Assembly: GCA_016180645.1 (NCBI GenBank)
Contig: JACPAV010000029.1
Location: 1 to 41,219 of the forward strand
Source: Nitrospirota bacterium
GTDB lineage: Bacteria > JACPQY01
Length of the DNA: 41,219 bases
Reading direction: 5' to 3'
Below the pieces are notes generated by a model, which was not told where the DNA came from, ran no database searches, and saw only the letters and a program-made list of their open reading frames with translations. Below are positions 1 through 7,619 of this stretch, one piece after another. The translations under genes were made by a program, and so were the position numbers. Positions within the stretch are counted from its first letter, which is position 1. Every line of letters begins with the position of its first letter.

Positions 1-153
1 TCTCTGAAAGCGGCTGCCTTGTCAACCTATACGTTTCTCCTTTTTCTTCTTCCTCCCGGTCGTTTGAATCAGGGTCTCATCTATCTCTTCGCCGTCAAAG
101 CTCGACATGATTCAATTCGAATCCACTGAGGTCCCAATTACGCGTGCGGCCTT

Positions 154-999
154 CTACGAGGCCAGTAGGGGAGCGGAACTCTCCTTGGAACTAACCCCCT
201 GATCCAACATGTCTCGCGGATGAAAAGCTTGCCGCTTCTTCCACACCCAGTAGACCGCCTCCACCATCCGGTGCGCCACCGCCCCCTTGGCCACGTTGCC
301 TCCCTTAGCCGCCTTCACCCGCTCATACACCAGGCTCCAAGGCTTATGAGAGGTCTTGGCGGGGATCGCGTCCTCCATGAAGATGTGCCGAAGATACGCA
401 TTTCCCTGTTTGGTCATCCGACCGTACCGATACTTCTCCGGCCCGCCCGTCCCATGCACACTCGGACAAATCCCGCAGTACGACACCAGCTTGCCGGGAC
501 GGGGAAATCGCTCCACGTCGTCGATCTCGTAGCGAATCAAGATCGCACTCCACCATCCGATCCCGGGGATGGTCTGGAGAAGCGTGGCGATCGTGTCCTC
601 CTTCGCCCTCTTCTTTGCCCTCGCCTCAATCTCCACCATCAGCTCATTCAACACGGCGACCACCTTGAGGGCCCTCTCGATCACCCCCCGGTATCCCTCG
701 GAGAAAAGAGAAAGCCTTTCCTCCAACCCTTTTCGGCCCGAGACCCCAAACAAGTCCGATCCCTCGAAGATCATCCCGTGCTTGCCCAACCCGTCAAGAA
801 AATCACTCATCGCCTCCCACCCCCAGCAGGCCTCCATCGCCACCGTCGAACATCCTCCAAGGGCCTGGCTCATCTCAATCAAACCCTCGAACGTGTGCTT
901 GAACGATCGGTTCAGAATCTCCTCTCCTTCTTGACTCATCACGCAAACCTGCGAAAATCTCTTGTGCAGGTCAAGACCTGCAACGTTTCCGTTTTGCAT
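154..999 (-). CDS. IS110-family transposase, internally deleted and probably inactive
   Basis: IS110 transposases are DEDD enzymes with an N-terminal RuvC-like domain and a C-terminal Tnp_20 domain that move elements with a bridge RNA. This 281-residue frame has the N-terminal GLDLHK motif (Asp10), a plausible Glu56 in VAMEACWGWE, and the C-terminal block QTIPGIGWW...YCGICP...GRMTKQGNAYLR. Around residues 70-75 it jumps from the first beta-sheet region straight to HGMIFEGSDLFGVSGRKGLE, which in full-length relatives follows the K-x-D-x-x-D-A motif and a long helical linker. Both second-half catalytic aspartates are therefore absent, and the usual SSGG serine region reads GTGG. Relatives are about 330-400 residues. 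A good ribosome site (AAAGGAGG) precedes the ATG. Only about 110 bases separate the start from the next gene, so a complete left end with a bridge RNA is doubtful. The flanks 1-153 and 1000-1109 hold no other gene I can support. It may survive as a non-autonomous relic. Confidence 0.85.
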   Translation of the reverse strand: MQNGNVAGLDLHKRFSQVCVMSQEGEEILNRSFKHTFEGLIEMSQALGGCSTVAMEACWGWEAMSDFLDGLGKHGMIFEGSDLFGVSGRKGLEERLSLFSEGYRGVIERALKVVAVLNELMVEIEARAKKRAKEDTIATLLQTIPGIGWWSAILIRYEIDDVERFPRPGKLVSYCGICPSVHGTGGPEKYRYGRMTKQGNAYLRHIFMEDAIPAKTSHKPWSLVYERVKAAKGGNVAKGAVAHRMVEAVYWVWKKRQAFHPRDMLDQGVSSKESSAPLLAS

Positions 1000-1109
1000 C
1001 GCTGCCTCCTTTCAAAGTGGGACCATACAATTACGCATCATGACCAACACAAACCTTTCAAAGAATGGCAAAAGTCGAGCTAAGTCGGAGGGTGCCCCGA
1101 ACCCTACGG

Positions 1110-1700
1110 TCAGCCGGCCAAATACTTGATCAGAAGAAAACCGCCGACGAGGAGGACCGTGAAGACGATGGTGAGCAAGTTGAGGTACTTGTCGATGAAC
1201 GACTTGATCGGAGGCCCGAACTTGTAAATCAACGCCCCGACGAGGAAGAACCGCGCGGGGCGGCCGACAGCGGAGGCCGCAAGGAGCACCCAGAGCGGCA
1301 CGTAGGCATGATAGACGCCCGCGGCCACGGTGAAGACCTTGTAAGGAATGGGAGTGAACGCCGCAATGAAAATCCACCAGAAGGCCTGTGCTCGGTAGTA
1401 GCCGCCGACCTGTTCAAAGGTGGCCTGGAGGTGGTAGAAATCGATGATCCGCCTTCCCACCGTTTCGAAAAGGAAATACCCGATGAAATAGCCTGCGATT
1501 CCGCCGAGCACCGAGCCGGCGGAACTGATCGAGGCGTAGATGAACGAGCGCCGCGGTTTGCTGAGCCCGAGAGCGATCTGAAGCACGTCCGGCGGAATGG
1601 GGAAGAAACTGGATTCGGCGACGGCGATCAGAAAAAGAGCCCACGATCCCGCGGGATGCTCGGCCCAGGAAAGGACCCACCGGTAGAGTTTGAAGAGAAT
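1110..1700 (-). CDS. VTT/DedA-like (YqaA-type) membrane protein, apparent AUU start
   Basis: A polytopic inner-membrane protein of the SNARE-associated/VTT family (YqaA branch), often linked to lipid scrambling or flipping in the DedA superfamily. The frame reads LYRWVLSWAEHPAGSW, then the signature AESSFFPIPPDVLQIAL, GSVLGGIAGYFIGYFLFE, and the conserved FTPIPYKVFTVAAGV block, ending in a hydrophobic helix. The first canonical start (GTG at 1586) would remove the family signature FFPIPPD, so it cannot be the real start. Between the in-frame TAG at 1742-1740 and that GTG there is no ATG, GTG or TTG. The ATT at 1700-1698 matches where homologues begin and is taken here. It is the last gene of the minus-strand SDR-moeA-surE-pcm operon. 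Family assignment is firm and the start is uncertain. Confidence 0.8.
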   Translation of the reverse strand: MLFKLYRWVLSWAEHPAGSWALFLIAVAESSFFPIPPDVLQIALGLSKPRRSFIYASISSAGSVLGGIAGYFIGYFLFETVGRRIIDFYHLQATFEQVGGYYRAQAFWWIFIAAFTPIPYKVFTVAAGVYHAYVPLWVLLAASAVGRPARFFLVGALIYKFGPPIKSFIDKYLNLLTIVFTVLLVGGFLLIKYLAG

Positions 1701-1739
1701 ACCCCGGTCGGTCGGGAGGGAAACGTTTTCGATAGGGGG

Positions 1740-1847
1740 CTAGGACTTCTTTTGGCGGGCGTATGTGCGGCCCACCCAGAGAGAGAATCCCCCCCAGACC
1801 AGAAGGAAGAAAAGAGTTACAATCAGGAGTCGCGTTGTTTGATCCAC
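1740..1847 (-). CDS. small single-pass membrane peptide, 35 aa
   Basis: A GTG-started 35-codon frame lies directly behind the stop of the 67-residue gene (TAA then GTG) and ends at TAG 1742-1740. It reads MDQTTRLLIVTLFFLLVWGG and continues to a basic tail ending RQKKS. One clear transmembrane segment (about residues 7-25) is followed by a positively charged end, giving an N-out/C-in small membrane protein by the positive-inside rule. It is in the same frame as the downstream VTT gene, separated only by the TAG. Size and layout recall accessory peptides of membrane complexes, but I recognise no family. Position in a compact operon with no spare bases is the main support. Confidence 0.45.
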   Translation of the reverse strand: MDQTTRLLIVTLFFLLVWGGFSLWVGRTYARQKKS

Positions 1848-2051
1848 TTACCTGAGTTTATCGTCTTCCAGATCTTTGGTCAACCAGAAGCCCAGGAGGA
1901 GCGCGGCAATTCCGAAACTCACGCCGAGGAAATCTCTCAAGGGTAGGCCTTCACCGAAGACCCAATCCGCCGCAAAGGCTGAGGTGATGCCGAGTCCCGC
2001 AATCTTAGAGACCTCCACGACGTATTCGAGCTGCTTCTGGGAAATTGTCAC
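1848..2051 (-). CDS. small membrane protein, 67 aa, unknown
   Basis: A 67-residue protein starting at GTG 2051, one base after the pcm stop (TGA C GTG), which suggests translational coupling. It has a short polar N-terminus (MTISQKQLEYVVEVSK), two hydrophobic stretches (about residues 16-30 and 40-57) and an acidic-basic tail (KDLEDDKLR). Two membrane helices with both ends cytoplasmic are likely. I do not recognise the family; it resembles short uncharacterised two-helix proteins found next to envelope genes. It sits between pcm and the 35-residue peptide. Confidence 0.6.
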   Translation of the reverse strand: MTISQKQLEYVVEVSKIAGLGITSAFAADWVFGEGLPLRDFLGVSFGIAALLLGFWLTKDLEDDKLR

Positions 2052-2052
2052 G

Positions 2053-2709
2053 TCACATTTTCCATCCGTGTTCTCCGATCAGTCTTACGAAACGGCAGCC
2101 GCCGAGATCTTCCTGGCCGGTCCCGCCGTCCTCGATGCGTTGCACGAGCGTGAGTCTCTGTTCGTGGTCGTCGCCGAGGGGTAGGATCATTTTCCCGCCT
2201 CGATTGATCTGCTCGACGAGGGGCGGAGGGACCACCGGGCTTGAGGCGGACACGATGATGGCATCGAACGGCCCCTCCGTTCGCCACCCATGCGTGCCGT
2301 CGCCGGCCCGGATCGCGATGTTCGTGTAGCCGAGTTCCTCCAGCCGTTTTCGGGCGCGAATCGCATGATCGTGAATCCGTTCGATGGAAAACACCTTTTC
2401 GCAGAGTTCGGCGAGGATGGCCGTCATGTAGCCCGATCCCGTGCCGATTTCCAGGACTTTCTCCTTGCCCGCGAGTTGGAGCGCTTCCACCATCGCGGCC
2501 ACGATGAAGGGCTGAGAGATGGTCTGGCCTTCCCCGATCGGGAGCGGCTTGTCGTCGTACGCGTCCATCTGGAGGCCCTCCGGAACGAAACGGTGGCGTT
2601 GAACTCGCATGAAGGCGGCGAGTACGCGGGGATCTCGGATGCCCCGGCCGACGAGCTGCTTGTCGATCATCTGTTTACGGAGCCGGGGGTAGTCCGAAAC
2701 GCGTTTCAT
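2053..2709 (-). CDS. pcm: protein-L-isoaspartate O-methyltransferase
   Basis: Repairs isoaspartyl residues in damaged proteins by S-adenosylmethionine-dependent carboxyl methylation in the cytoplasm. The 218-residue protein has the family's GEGQTISQPFIVA block (about residues 59-71), SAM motif I VLEIGTGSGY (85-94), RAGDGTHGW and the C-terminal GGKMILPLG...QRLTLVQR segment, and matches the usual length of about 210. The start is ATG 2709, which overlaps the surE stop (ATGA). An upstream extension of the frame is just read-through of surE on another frame. The surE-pcm pairing is a classic conserved stress-repair operon. Confidence 0.95.
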   Translation of the reverse strand: MKRVSDYPRLRKQMIDKQLVGRGIRDPRVLAAFMRVQRHRFVPEGLQMDAYDDKPLPIGEGQTISQPFIVAAMVEALQLAGKEKVLEIGTGSGYMTAILAELCEKVFSIERIHDHAIRARKRLEELGYTNIAIRAGDGTHGWRTEGPFDAIIVSASSPVVPPPLVEQINRGGKMILPLGDDHEQRLTLVQRIEDGGTGQEDLGGCRFVRLIGEHGWKM

Positions 2710-3470
2710 TCCAGGTCCCACTTCTTGAGGCGCGGAATCAGTGCGTGGCAGGTCAGATCGAAATGGAGCGGGGTGACGGAAATGAAGCCGCGCCGGACGG
2801 CGTGGAAGTCCGTGCCCGGCAAATCCTTGAACTGGAGCTCCACTCCGCCTATCGAATAAAACCGGCTGGAGTTGCCGGAAGGAACGGCGGCGGGGGCCAC
2901 GGGGCGGACATCCAGCGGATACACACGTCGGCCCAGCTTTGTCCAACGGGCTCGATGAACCTCATCGGACGTGCCGCTCGGGGCATTGACATTGAAGAAG
3001 GTTCGCGGAGGGAACTTCTTGTTGGCCAGCCGCCGGGCGAATTTCACCGCGAACGCGGCCGCCGCCTCATAGCGTGGATTCATCCAATCGACGCAAGAGA
3101 CGGCGAAGCTCTTGGCGCCGCAAAGGGAGGCTTCCATGGCCGCGGCGACGGTCCCCGAGTAGCTGGTGTCCTCTCCCATATTGGCTCCGCGATTGATACC
3201 GGAGATGACCAAGTCCGGCTTTGGCTCCAGAATCTGTTTCAATGCGAGGTGGACGCAGTCCGTAGGTGTTCCTTCCACGACGAAGCGGTTCGGGGCAGGT
3301 TCATGAACCTCGATCGGTTTCATGATCGTGAGCGTGTGGCTCGTCGTGCTCCATTCTTTGGAGGGGGCGACGACGATGACGTCGAAGAACTCTTCCAAAG
3401 CCCGGGTCAGCAGTTGAATTCCCGGTGCTTCCGCGCCGTCGTCATTCGTCACCAAAACGCGAGGCTTCAT
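2706..3470 (-). CDS. surE: 5'/3'-nucleotidase SurE
   Basis: A metal-dependent survival protein that dephosphorylates nucleoside monophosphates and short polyphosphates. The 254-residue sequence carries the metal-binding TNDDG (8-12), GTPTDC (68-72), SGINRGAN (90-97) and YSGTVAAAMEA (104-114), all in expected order and at the normal length. The Ser loop usually GSGHS reads STTSHT. It overlaps pcm by four bases and follows the moeA-like gene by about 60 bases, so it is likely cotranscribed. Confidence 0.95.
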   Translation of the reverse strand: MKPRVLVTNDDGAEAPGIQLLTRALEEFFDVIVVAPSKEWSTTSHTLTIMKPIEVHEPAPNRFVVEGTPTDCVHLALKQILEPKPDLVISGINRGANMGEDTSYSGTVAAAMEASLCGAKSFAVSCVDWMNPRYEAAAAFAVKFARRLANKKFPPRTFFNVNAPSGTSDEVHRARWTKLGRRVYPLDVRPVAPAAVPSGNSSRFYSIGGVELQFKDLPGTDFHAVRRGFISVTPLHFDLTCHALIPRLKKWDLE

Positions 3471-3533
3471 TTCAGAAAAGTTATAGCCCGAGTGCCCGAT
3501 GAATTCTACGACGGGAGGGGCGGCTCGGCGGGG

Positions 3534-4781
3534 TCAGAACAGGAGGACGTCGACTTCGTCGCCGATATCCTTCTTGTCGACGTCTTCCTCCAGCACGATC
3601 AGGGAATTCGCGCGCGCGAGGGCGTGGTGGTAGGCGGGTCCGGATTGGCCGGAGGGGATCGTGTAGAAAGCTCGGTTCTCCACCCAGGTGAAGGCGCGGA
3701 TGAACTTCGCCACGCCACGGGCATCGGCAATCGACTCCTGGAGCAGCGCGCCCACGGGCAGCCGGAACAGGTCTTTGGCTCCCAGCCACTGGAGGAGGGC
3801 GGGCCGCACGAAGACTTCGAAATCGGCGAGTGCACCGGCCGAGTCGCCGGGAAGAATGAAAACCGGCTTCTTGCGCAGGAAGCCGAACAGGAGCCCCTCG
3901 CCGGGCTTGGTGCGCGTCCCGCGAATGACCAACTCTCCGGACGAGTCCAGAAGCATCTGCAGCTCACCGGATTTGTGAAGCTCGGGCGCGCCGAGCACGA
4001 TGAGAAGATCGGATTTTTTCAGGCCGCCGGCGATCCGCTTGCGAATCGTCCGGATGGACGAACCGCACGTGCCGAGATAAATCGGCTCAATTCCCAGCTC
4101 CAAGAGCGACGTGATGACCAGGGGGCCCGAGGCGTTGTAAATTTTCCCCGGTCGGATTTTTTCGCCGGCATCGGCCCACTCTTCACCGAGGATAAGAACA
4201 CCGACGGTGGGAAGCGCGTTGACGCGGATCTTCTCGATGCCGACGGCCGCCGCGAGGCCGATCGATCGGGGATTCAGAAAACTGCCTTCCTTCACCATGA
4301 GGTCGCCTTTCTTGAGATCCGACCCTTCCACCATCAGATGATCGCCGGGATTGACTCGACGGAAGACCTGGAGCTTGGAGCCGTCCACCTTGCCGTTGTG
4401 TCGGGGGGAGGACGCGTTTTCGAGTGGGACCACCGCATTCGCGCCCTTGGGCAGCGGGCAACCCTTCCACACGCGAACCGTTTCCCGCGCGCGGAGCGTT
4501 TTCTTCGAAGCGCGACCCCGGCCCGGCTGGTCGATTATTTTCATGACGACGGCGGAATCGGACGCTGCTGTGGAGGTATCCTCCGCGCGGATGGCAAAGC
4601 CGTCGACTTGGGCCGAATCGAACAAAGGGAGAGCCGCGGGGGAGACGAGCGCCTCAGGCGTGACCCGGTCCAAGCAGTACGGCAATTCGAGGGCCTCGGT
4701 CTTCCGCGCCGGTTTGAGGCGCTTGAGAATGAGCGACTGCGCCGTGCGGTAGTCGACGATGAGATGCTTCTCTGGGGTCAT
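3534..4781 (-). CDS. MoeA-like molybdopterin molybdenumtransferase, divergent
   Basis: MoeA inserts molybdate into adenylylated molybdopterin to finish the molybdenum cofactor. The 415-residue protein has the N-terminal block LPLFDSAQVDGFAIRAEDT with Asp60 of the DGYA motif, a linker domain, a MoCF-binding-type domain (VLILGEEW...RPGKIYNASG) and a C-terminal domain ending EVDVLLF. Key active-site words are altered: SGGVS becomes LGAPELHKSGE, MKPGKP becomes TKPGEG and LPGNPVS becomes LPGDSAG. It may be a MoeA paralogue with changed chemistry. The start is ATG 4781 with AAAGGA eight bases upstream, and the frame continues upstream only into the neighbouring SDR gene. No other moa/mob genes are in view. 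Confidence 0.8.
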   Translation of the reverse strand: MTPEKHLIVDYRTAQSLILKRLKPARKTEALELPYCLDRVTPEALVSPAALPLFDSAQVDGFAIRAEDTSTAASDSAVVMKIIDQPGRGRASKKTLRARETVRVWKGCPLPKGANAVVPLENASSPRHNGKVDGSKLQVFRRVNPGDHLMVEGSDLKKGDLMVKEGSFLNPRSIGLAAAVGIEKIRVNALPTVGVLILGEEWADAGEKIRPGKIYNASGPLVITSLLELGIEPIYLGTCGSSIRTIRKRIAGGLKKSDLLIVLGAPELHKSGELQMLLDSSGELVIRGTRTKPGEGLLFGFLRKKPVFILPGDSAGALADFEVFVRPALLQWLGAKDLFRLPVGALLQESIADARGVAKFIRAFTWVENRAFYTIPSGQSGPAYHHALARANSLIVLEEDVDKKDIGDEVDVLLF

Positions 4782-4801
4782 GGCTTTTCCTTTCGGCCGG
4801 A

Positions 4802-5608
4802 TTATTTCTTTTCGGGTTCGGGGTCTGGAATCGGCCACATGTCACCCCAGTGGGCGTGCCCTCCATCGATGCACAGGGTGGCTCCTGTGTAGTAGTCGCC
4901 TGCGGGCGAGGCCAGATACGCCACCGCCCAGGCAACCTCTTCGGACGTTCCCAACCTTTTTATTGGAACGCGCCGCCACGAATCTTTGATAAGTTCGCTG
5001 GAGTACACTTCGAGTCCGCTGCTATCGATGATGCCAGGGGCCACGGAGTTGACGAGGATCTTGAACTGGGCCCATTCAACGGCAAGACTCTTGGTAAGAT
5101 TTACAACGGCGGCCCGGGCGGCTCCGGTGTGGGCAAGTGCTGGAAATCCCTTCCACATACAAGCGACGATATTGATGACCTTGCCGCCACCGTGGTCTAC
5201 CATCCACTTTTTCGCCACTGTTTGTGTCATGTACCATGTGCCGTTCAGGTTTGTGTTGATAACGGCGTTCCAACCCTTCGGTGAGTATGCGATTGCCGGC
5301 GAAGGGAATTGGCCGCCTGCATTGTTGACAAGTATATCGATCTTTCCGGCTTTTTCAAGTGCAAAATCGACAAGTGCCTCAACTTGGGGCACTTCGCGGA
5401 TGTCGCATATGAATGAATCTGCTGTTATTCCAATATCTTGTATTGATTTGAGCCCTTTTCTCAGCTTCTCGTCTTTCCGACCGCATATGATGATTCTCGC
5501 CCCCAAACTGCCCAGTTCTTTGGCAATGGCCAGTCCGATCCCCGATCCGCCTCCCGAAACCAAGGCGACCTTGTCCTTCAGCAAGTCTTCTCGAAAGATT
5601 TTCGACAT
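4802..5608 (-). CDS. SDR oxidoreductase, trans-2-enoyl-CoA reductase (PECR)-like
   Basis: A Rossmann-fold NAD(P)H-dependent oxidoreductase of 268 residues. It has GGGSGIG (19-25), NNAGGQFPSPA (95-105), KGWNAVINTNLNGTWYM and a C-terminal GATLCIDGGHA. The catalytic Tyr of classical SDRs (YxxxK) is replaced by the sequence TGAARAAVVNLTKS, the same pattern as peroxisomal trans-2-enoyl-CoA and 2,4-dienoyl-CoA reductases, which protonate substrate differently. A role in fatty acyl-CoA metabolism is therefore likelier than a sugar or steroid alcohol role (inference). Codon use is visibly more AT-rich than its neighbours, hinting at recent transfer. It is the first gene of the operon leading to moeA-like, surE and pcm. 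Confidence 0.88.
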   Translation of the reverse strand: MSKIFREDLLKDKVALVSGGGSGIGLAIAKELGSLGARIIICGRKDEKLRKGLKSIQDIGITADSFICDIREVPQVEALVDFALEKAGKIDILVNNAGGQFPSPAIAYSPKGWNAVINTNLNGTWYMTQTVAKKWMVDHGGGKVINIVACMWKGFPALAHTGAARAAVVNLTKSLAVEWAQFKILVNSVAPGIIDSSGLEVYSSELIKDSWRRVPIKRLGTSEEVAWAVAYLASPAGDYYTGATLCIDGGHAHWGDMWPIPDPEPEKK

Positions 5609-5626
5609 GGGGTTATAGGGGCACGA

Positions 5627-5654
5627 AGGATACTCGCATTTTCGGGAAATTCAA
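5627..5654 (-). promoter_or_regulatory. candidate sigma70-type promoter for the SDR operon
   Basis: On the minus strand, TTGAAT (5654-5649), a 16-base gap and TATCCT (5632-5627) lie just upstream of the SDR ATG at 5608. An A/T-rich run immediately upstream could act as an UP element. This is pattern matching only. Confidence 0.3.
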
Positions 5655-5690
5655 GAAAAAAAATATGGACAGGTGGTGTGGGGTCAACAG

Positions 5691-5757
5691 CATGTCACCC
5701 TGAATTTGATTCAGGGTCACCATGCTTGAGGTGCTGAAACGGGTTCAGCACGACATG
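5691..5757. repeat. double-hairpin palindromic element with outer stem
   Basis: Outer arms CATGTC (5691-5696) and GACATG (5752-5757) enclose two hairpins: CCCTGAAT/ATTCAGGG (5698-5705, 5709-5716) and GTGCTGAA/TTCAGCAC (5731-5738, 5744-5751). The whole 67 bases can fold into a three-way junction. It occupies most of the gap between the SDR operon and the large lipoprotein gene. It has the same architecture (outer stem plus two arms) as the elements at 24771, 27662, 34184 and 39106, but different sequence. Confidence 0.75.
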
Positions 5758-5774
5758 TGAAAACTTGGCAATCG

Positions 5775-7619
5775 CTACTGAGGGAGGAAAGTAGCCGCTC
5801 CGATGAGCGACGACAGATCGCCGAAGAAGGCCGCCATCGCTTTGTTCAGCGAGTAGTTCGACGCCGGAATGGCGCGACTGAGCGGAACGGGATTTTTTTC
5901 CGGGTCGGAACCGACGAACGCCTTGTCGGCGGTCGCGCATAGTTCAGATGTGATCGGGGCGAGATCCACGAAGAGCGATCCGTTCATCGTGGGATCCTGC
6001 CAGTACGCGTATGGCGTGGGAATCGGCGTGGAGATGAGCGTGGTGGCCAGCACGGTTCTCGCCGGCGTGATGCAGTCCTCCGCCAGCGGTTCAATCGGCG
6101 TTTTCAATCGTGCCGAGACCTCGGCATCCGGTGTGAAGAGTCCTGCCGCCGCACCATAGATCTGCGAACTGAAGTGCCCGCCCGGTTTGCAGGTGTGGCA
6201 GTAGACTTCCGCATCATTGGAGTCGACTTCCTGGCGGATGGCTTTCTTGTCCGCGTTGGCGGGAAGTTCGCCCTCGATGAGGAAGATCGGATGCGGGTCG
6301 CCCAAAGCCGTTCCCTCGCCGCCGGGAGGATTGTATGCGCCCCAGACGGGCCCCATCTCGCGCAGAGGTTTCGAGGTGGAGCGATTGCCGGTGAAAAGCT
6401 TGGAGAGGTCGACCGCCATTGTACTCGGGAACGGCGAGAGACCGAGGGGGACGATCGAGTTGAGTTCGGCCAGGTTGAGGAGGTTGGTGGAGCCCTGGAT
6501 GCTCTCGCGAACGCGACGGATCACGCGAATGGCGTTTCCGGGAATAGGGTCGCCCAAGATGGTGAGCAGCAGGCCGGCGGTGCTACCGAAATCCCCGCGT
6601 GAAAGTTCGGCCGGGTAGTTCGTGATTTTCGTGCCGAGGATTTCGAGCGGCGGCTCTGCGCGGACAATGCCGACCCATATCTCATCCCCAAAATCGAGCT
6701 TGCGGTTGCCGTTCTTGTCGACGTAGCCGAGTACGTCGTCCCTCGCGTCCGCGCCCTCGGCTCCGGAGAGAAATTCTTCCAGCCCGGAGGCCAGCAGATC
6801 GAGTCCGCCGGTGAGGAGTCCGGGGGCCTCCACGAGGTGGCCCGCGCGGGAGGCGCTGAATCCGAGGAAAGTTTTCGAGGTGGTCATGACGAGCCCGAGG
6901 TAACGCACCACGCCGATGAGATCGGTTTGCGGAATGATATCCAGCGTGTCCTGGAGCGCGTACAGATCCGTCGTGATGTCGTGAGCCGAGATGAAAGCAA
7001 CCATTCCCTGCATCAGGCGCAATGTTCCGCCGAGCAGCTTGGCATAGGCCGGCGTGAAGTCCGTGCCGATCCAGGCGGTGGATTCGAGTCCGGTGGCGAT
7101 CGGGACCCCTTCCGGGCCGGTGAGGTAGTGGCATCCCCCCTTCGCCGCGGTTTCGAGGGCGGAGGCCGCAGGATCGATGTATTCGGAGAAGAAGGGATCG
7201 ATCATGTTGTTGATGATCGCGTCGGGATTGCCGCGTTCCGATACCGGAGGGCCGCTCGACCGGCGTGAGACTGCGTGGGAAGAGACCTTTGCGCGGGATG
7301 GTAAAGCCGCAGGCGGCATCATCCCCGTGATCGGCTCCGTCAGCCCTCCCAGATCGGTGATCGACGTGAAAATGTCCGACCCGAATCCGTGGAGCACCGC
7401 CAGCCCGAAACCGTACTCGGCGATGCAGCGCCCCTCATCCGTGGAGGCCGTGAGCCGGGCCTGATCGAACTCGACGACAGCGGGGCGGTAGTATCCCTTC
7501 TTCAGGAATTCCTGCGCCTTGACCAGATGGTCCGTCGCCGGTTCCGACGTGCAGGCACAGGCCAGGAGCAGCCCAACTATAGAGGCTAAGCCTCTATAGT
7601 GACTTCCGGTATCCGTCAT
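5775..7619 (-). CDS. large putative lipoprotein, 614 aa, unknown function
   Basis: The start is ATG 7619, overlapping the esterase stop (ATGA). A short leader with a hydrophobic core ends in LLLACAC, a lipobox, so the mature protein is probably membrane-anchored in the envelope. Residues after the lipobox (HLVKAQEFLKKGYYRPAVVEFDQA) look like one TPR-type helix pair, and DKNGNRKLDFGDE resembles an EF-hand/dockerin calcium loop. The rest is mainly helical with no recognised catalytic motif; several Cys near the C-terminus (CHTC, CITP, ELCATA) could form disulfides or bind metal. The signal-peptide codons contain a perfect 25-base palindrome found again near 37.1 kb. I do not recognise a family. 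Confidence 0.7.
   Translation of the reverse strand: MTDTGSHYRGLASIVGLLLACACTSEPATDHLVKAQEFLKKGYYRPAVVEFDQARLTASTDEGRCIAEYGFGLAVLHGFGSDIFTSITDLGGLTEPITGMMPPAALPSRAKVSSHAVSRRSSGPPVSERGNPDAIINNMIDPFFSEYIDPAASALETAAKGGCHYLTGPEGVPIATGLESTAWIGTDFTPAYAKLLGGTLRLMQGMVAFISAHDITTDLYALQDTLDIIPQTDLIGVVRYLGLVMTTSKTFLGFSASRAGHLVEAPGLLTGGLDLLASGLEEFLSGAEGADARDDVLGYVDKNGNRKLDFGDEIWVGIVRAEPPLEILGTKITNYPAELSRGDFGSTAGLLLTILGDPIPGNAIRVIRRVRESIQGSTNLLNLAELNSIVPLGLSPFPSTMAVDLSKLFTGNRSTSKPLREMGPVWGAYNPPGGEGTALGDPHPIFLIEGELPANADKKAIRQEVDSNDAEVYCHTCKPGGHFSSQIYGAAAGLFTPDAEVSARLKTPIEPLAEDCITPARTVLATTLISTPIPTPYAYWQDPTMNGSLFVDLAPITSELCATADKAFVGSDPEKNPVPLSRAIPASNYSLNKAMAAFFGDLSSLIGAATFLPQ
7576..7600. repeat. 25-bp perfect palindrome inside a signal-peptide coding region
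   Basis: ACTATAGAGGCT and its exact reverse complement flank a single central base. The minus-strand gene reads through it as HYRGLASIV, part of the leader of the 614-residue lipoprotein. Two diverged copies of the same 24-base arm occur at 37102-37125 and 37139-37162. Confidence 0.9.

Noticed and set aside
2745-4892. A 715-codon open frame on the plus strand opposite surE and the moeA-like gene
   Set aside because: It is the complement of two well-conserved genes in a GC-rich region; its composition (Arg, Gly, Glu rich) and lack of motifs mark it as a shadow frame.
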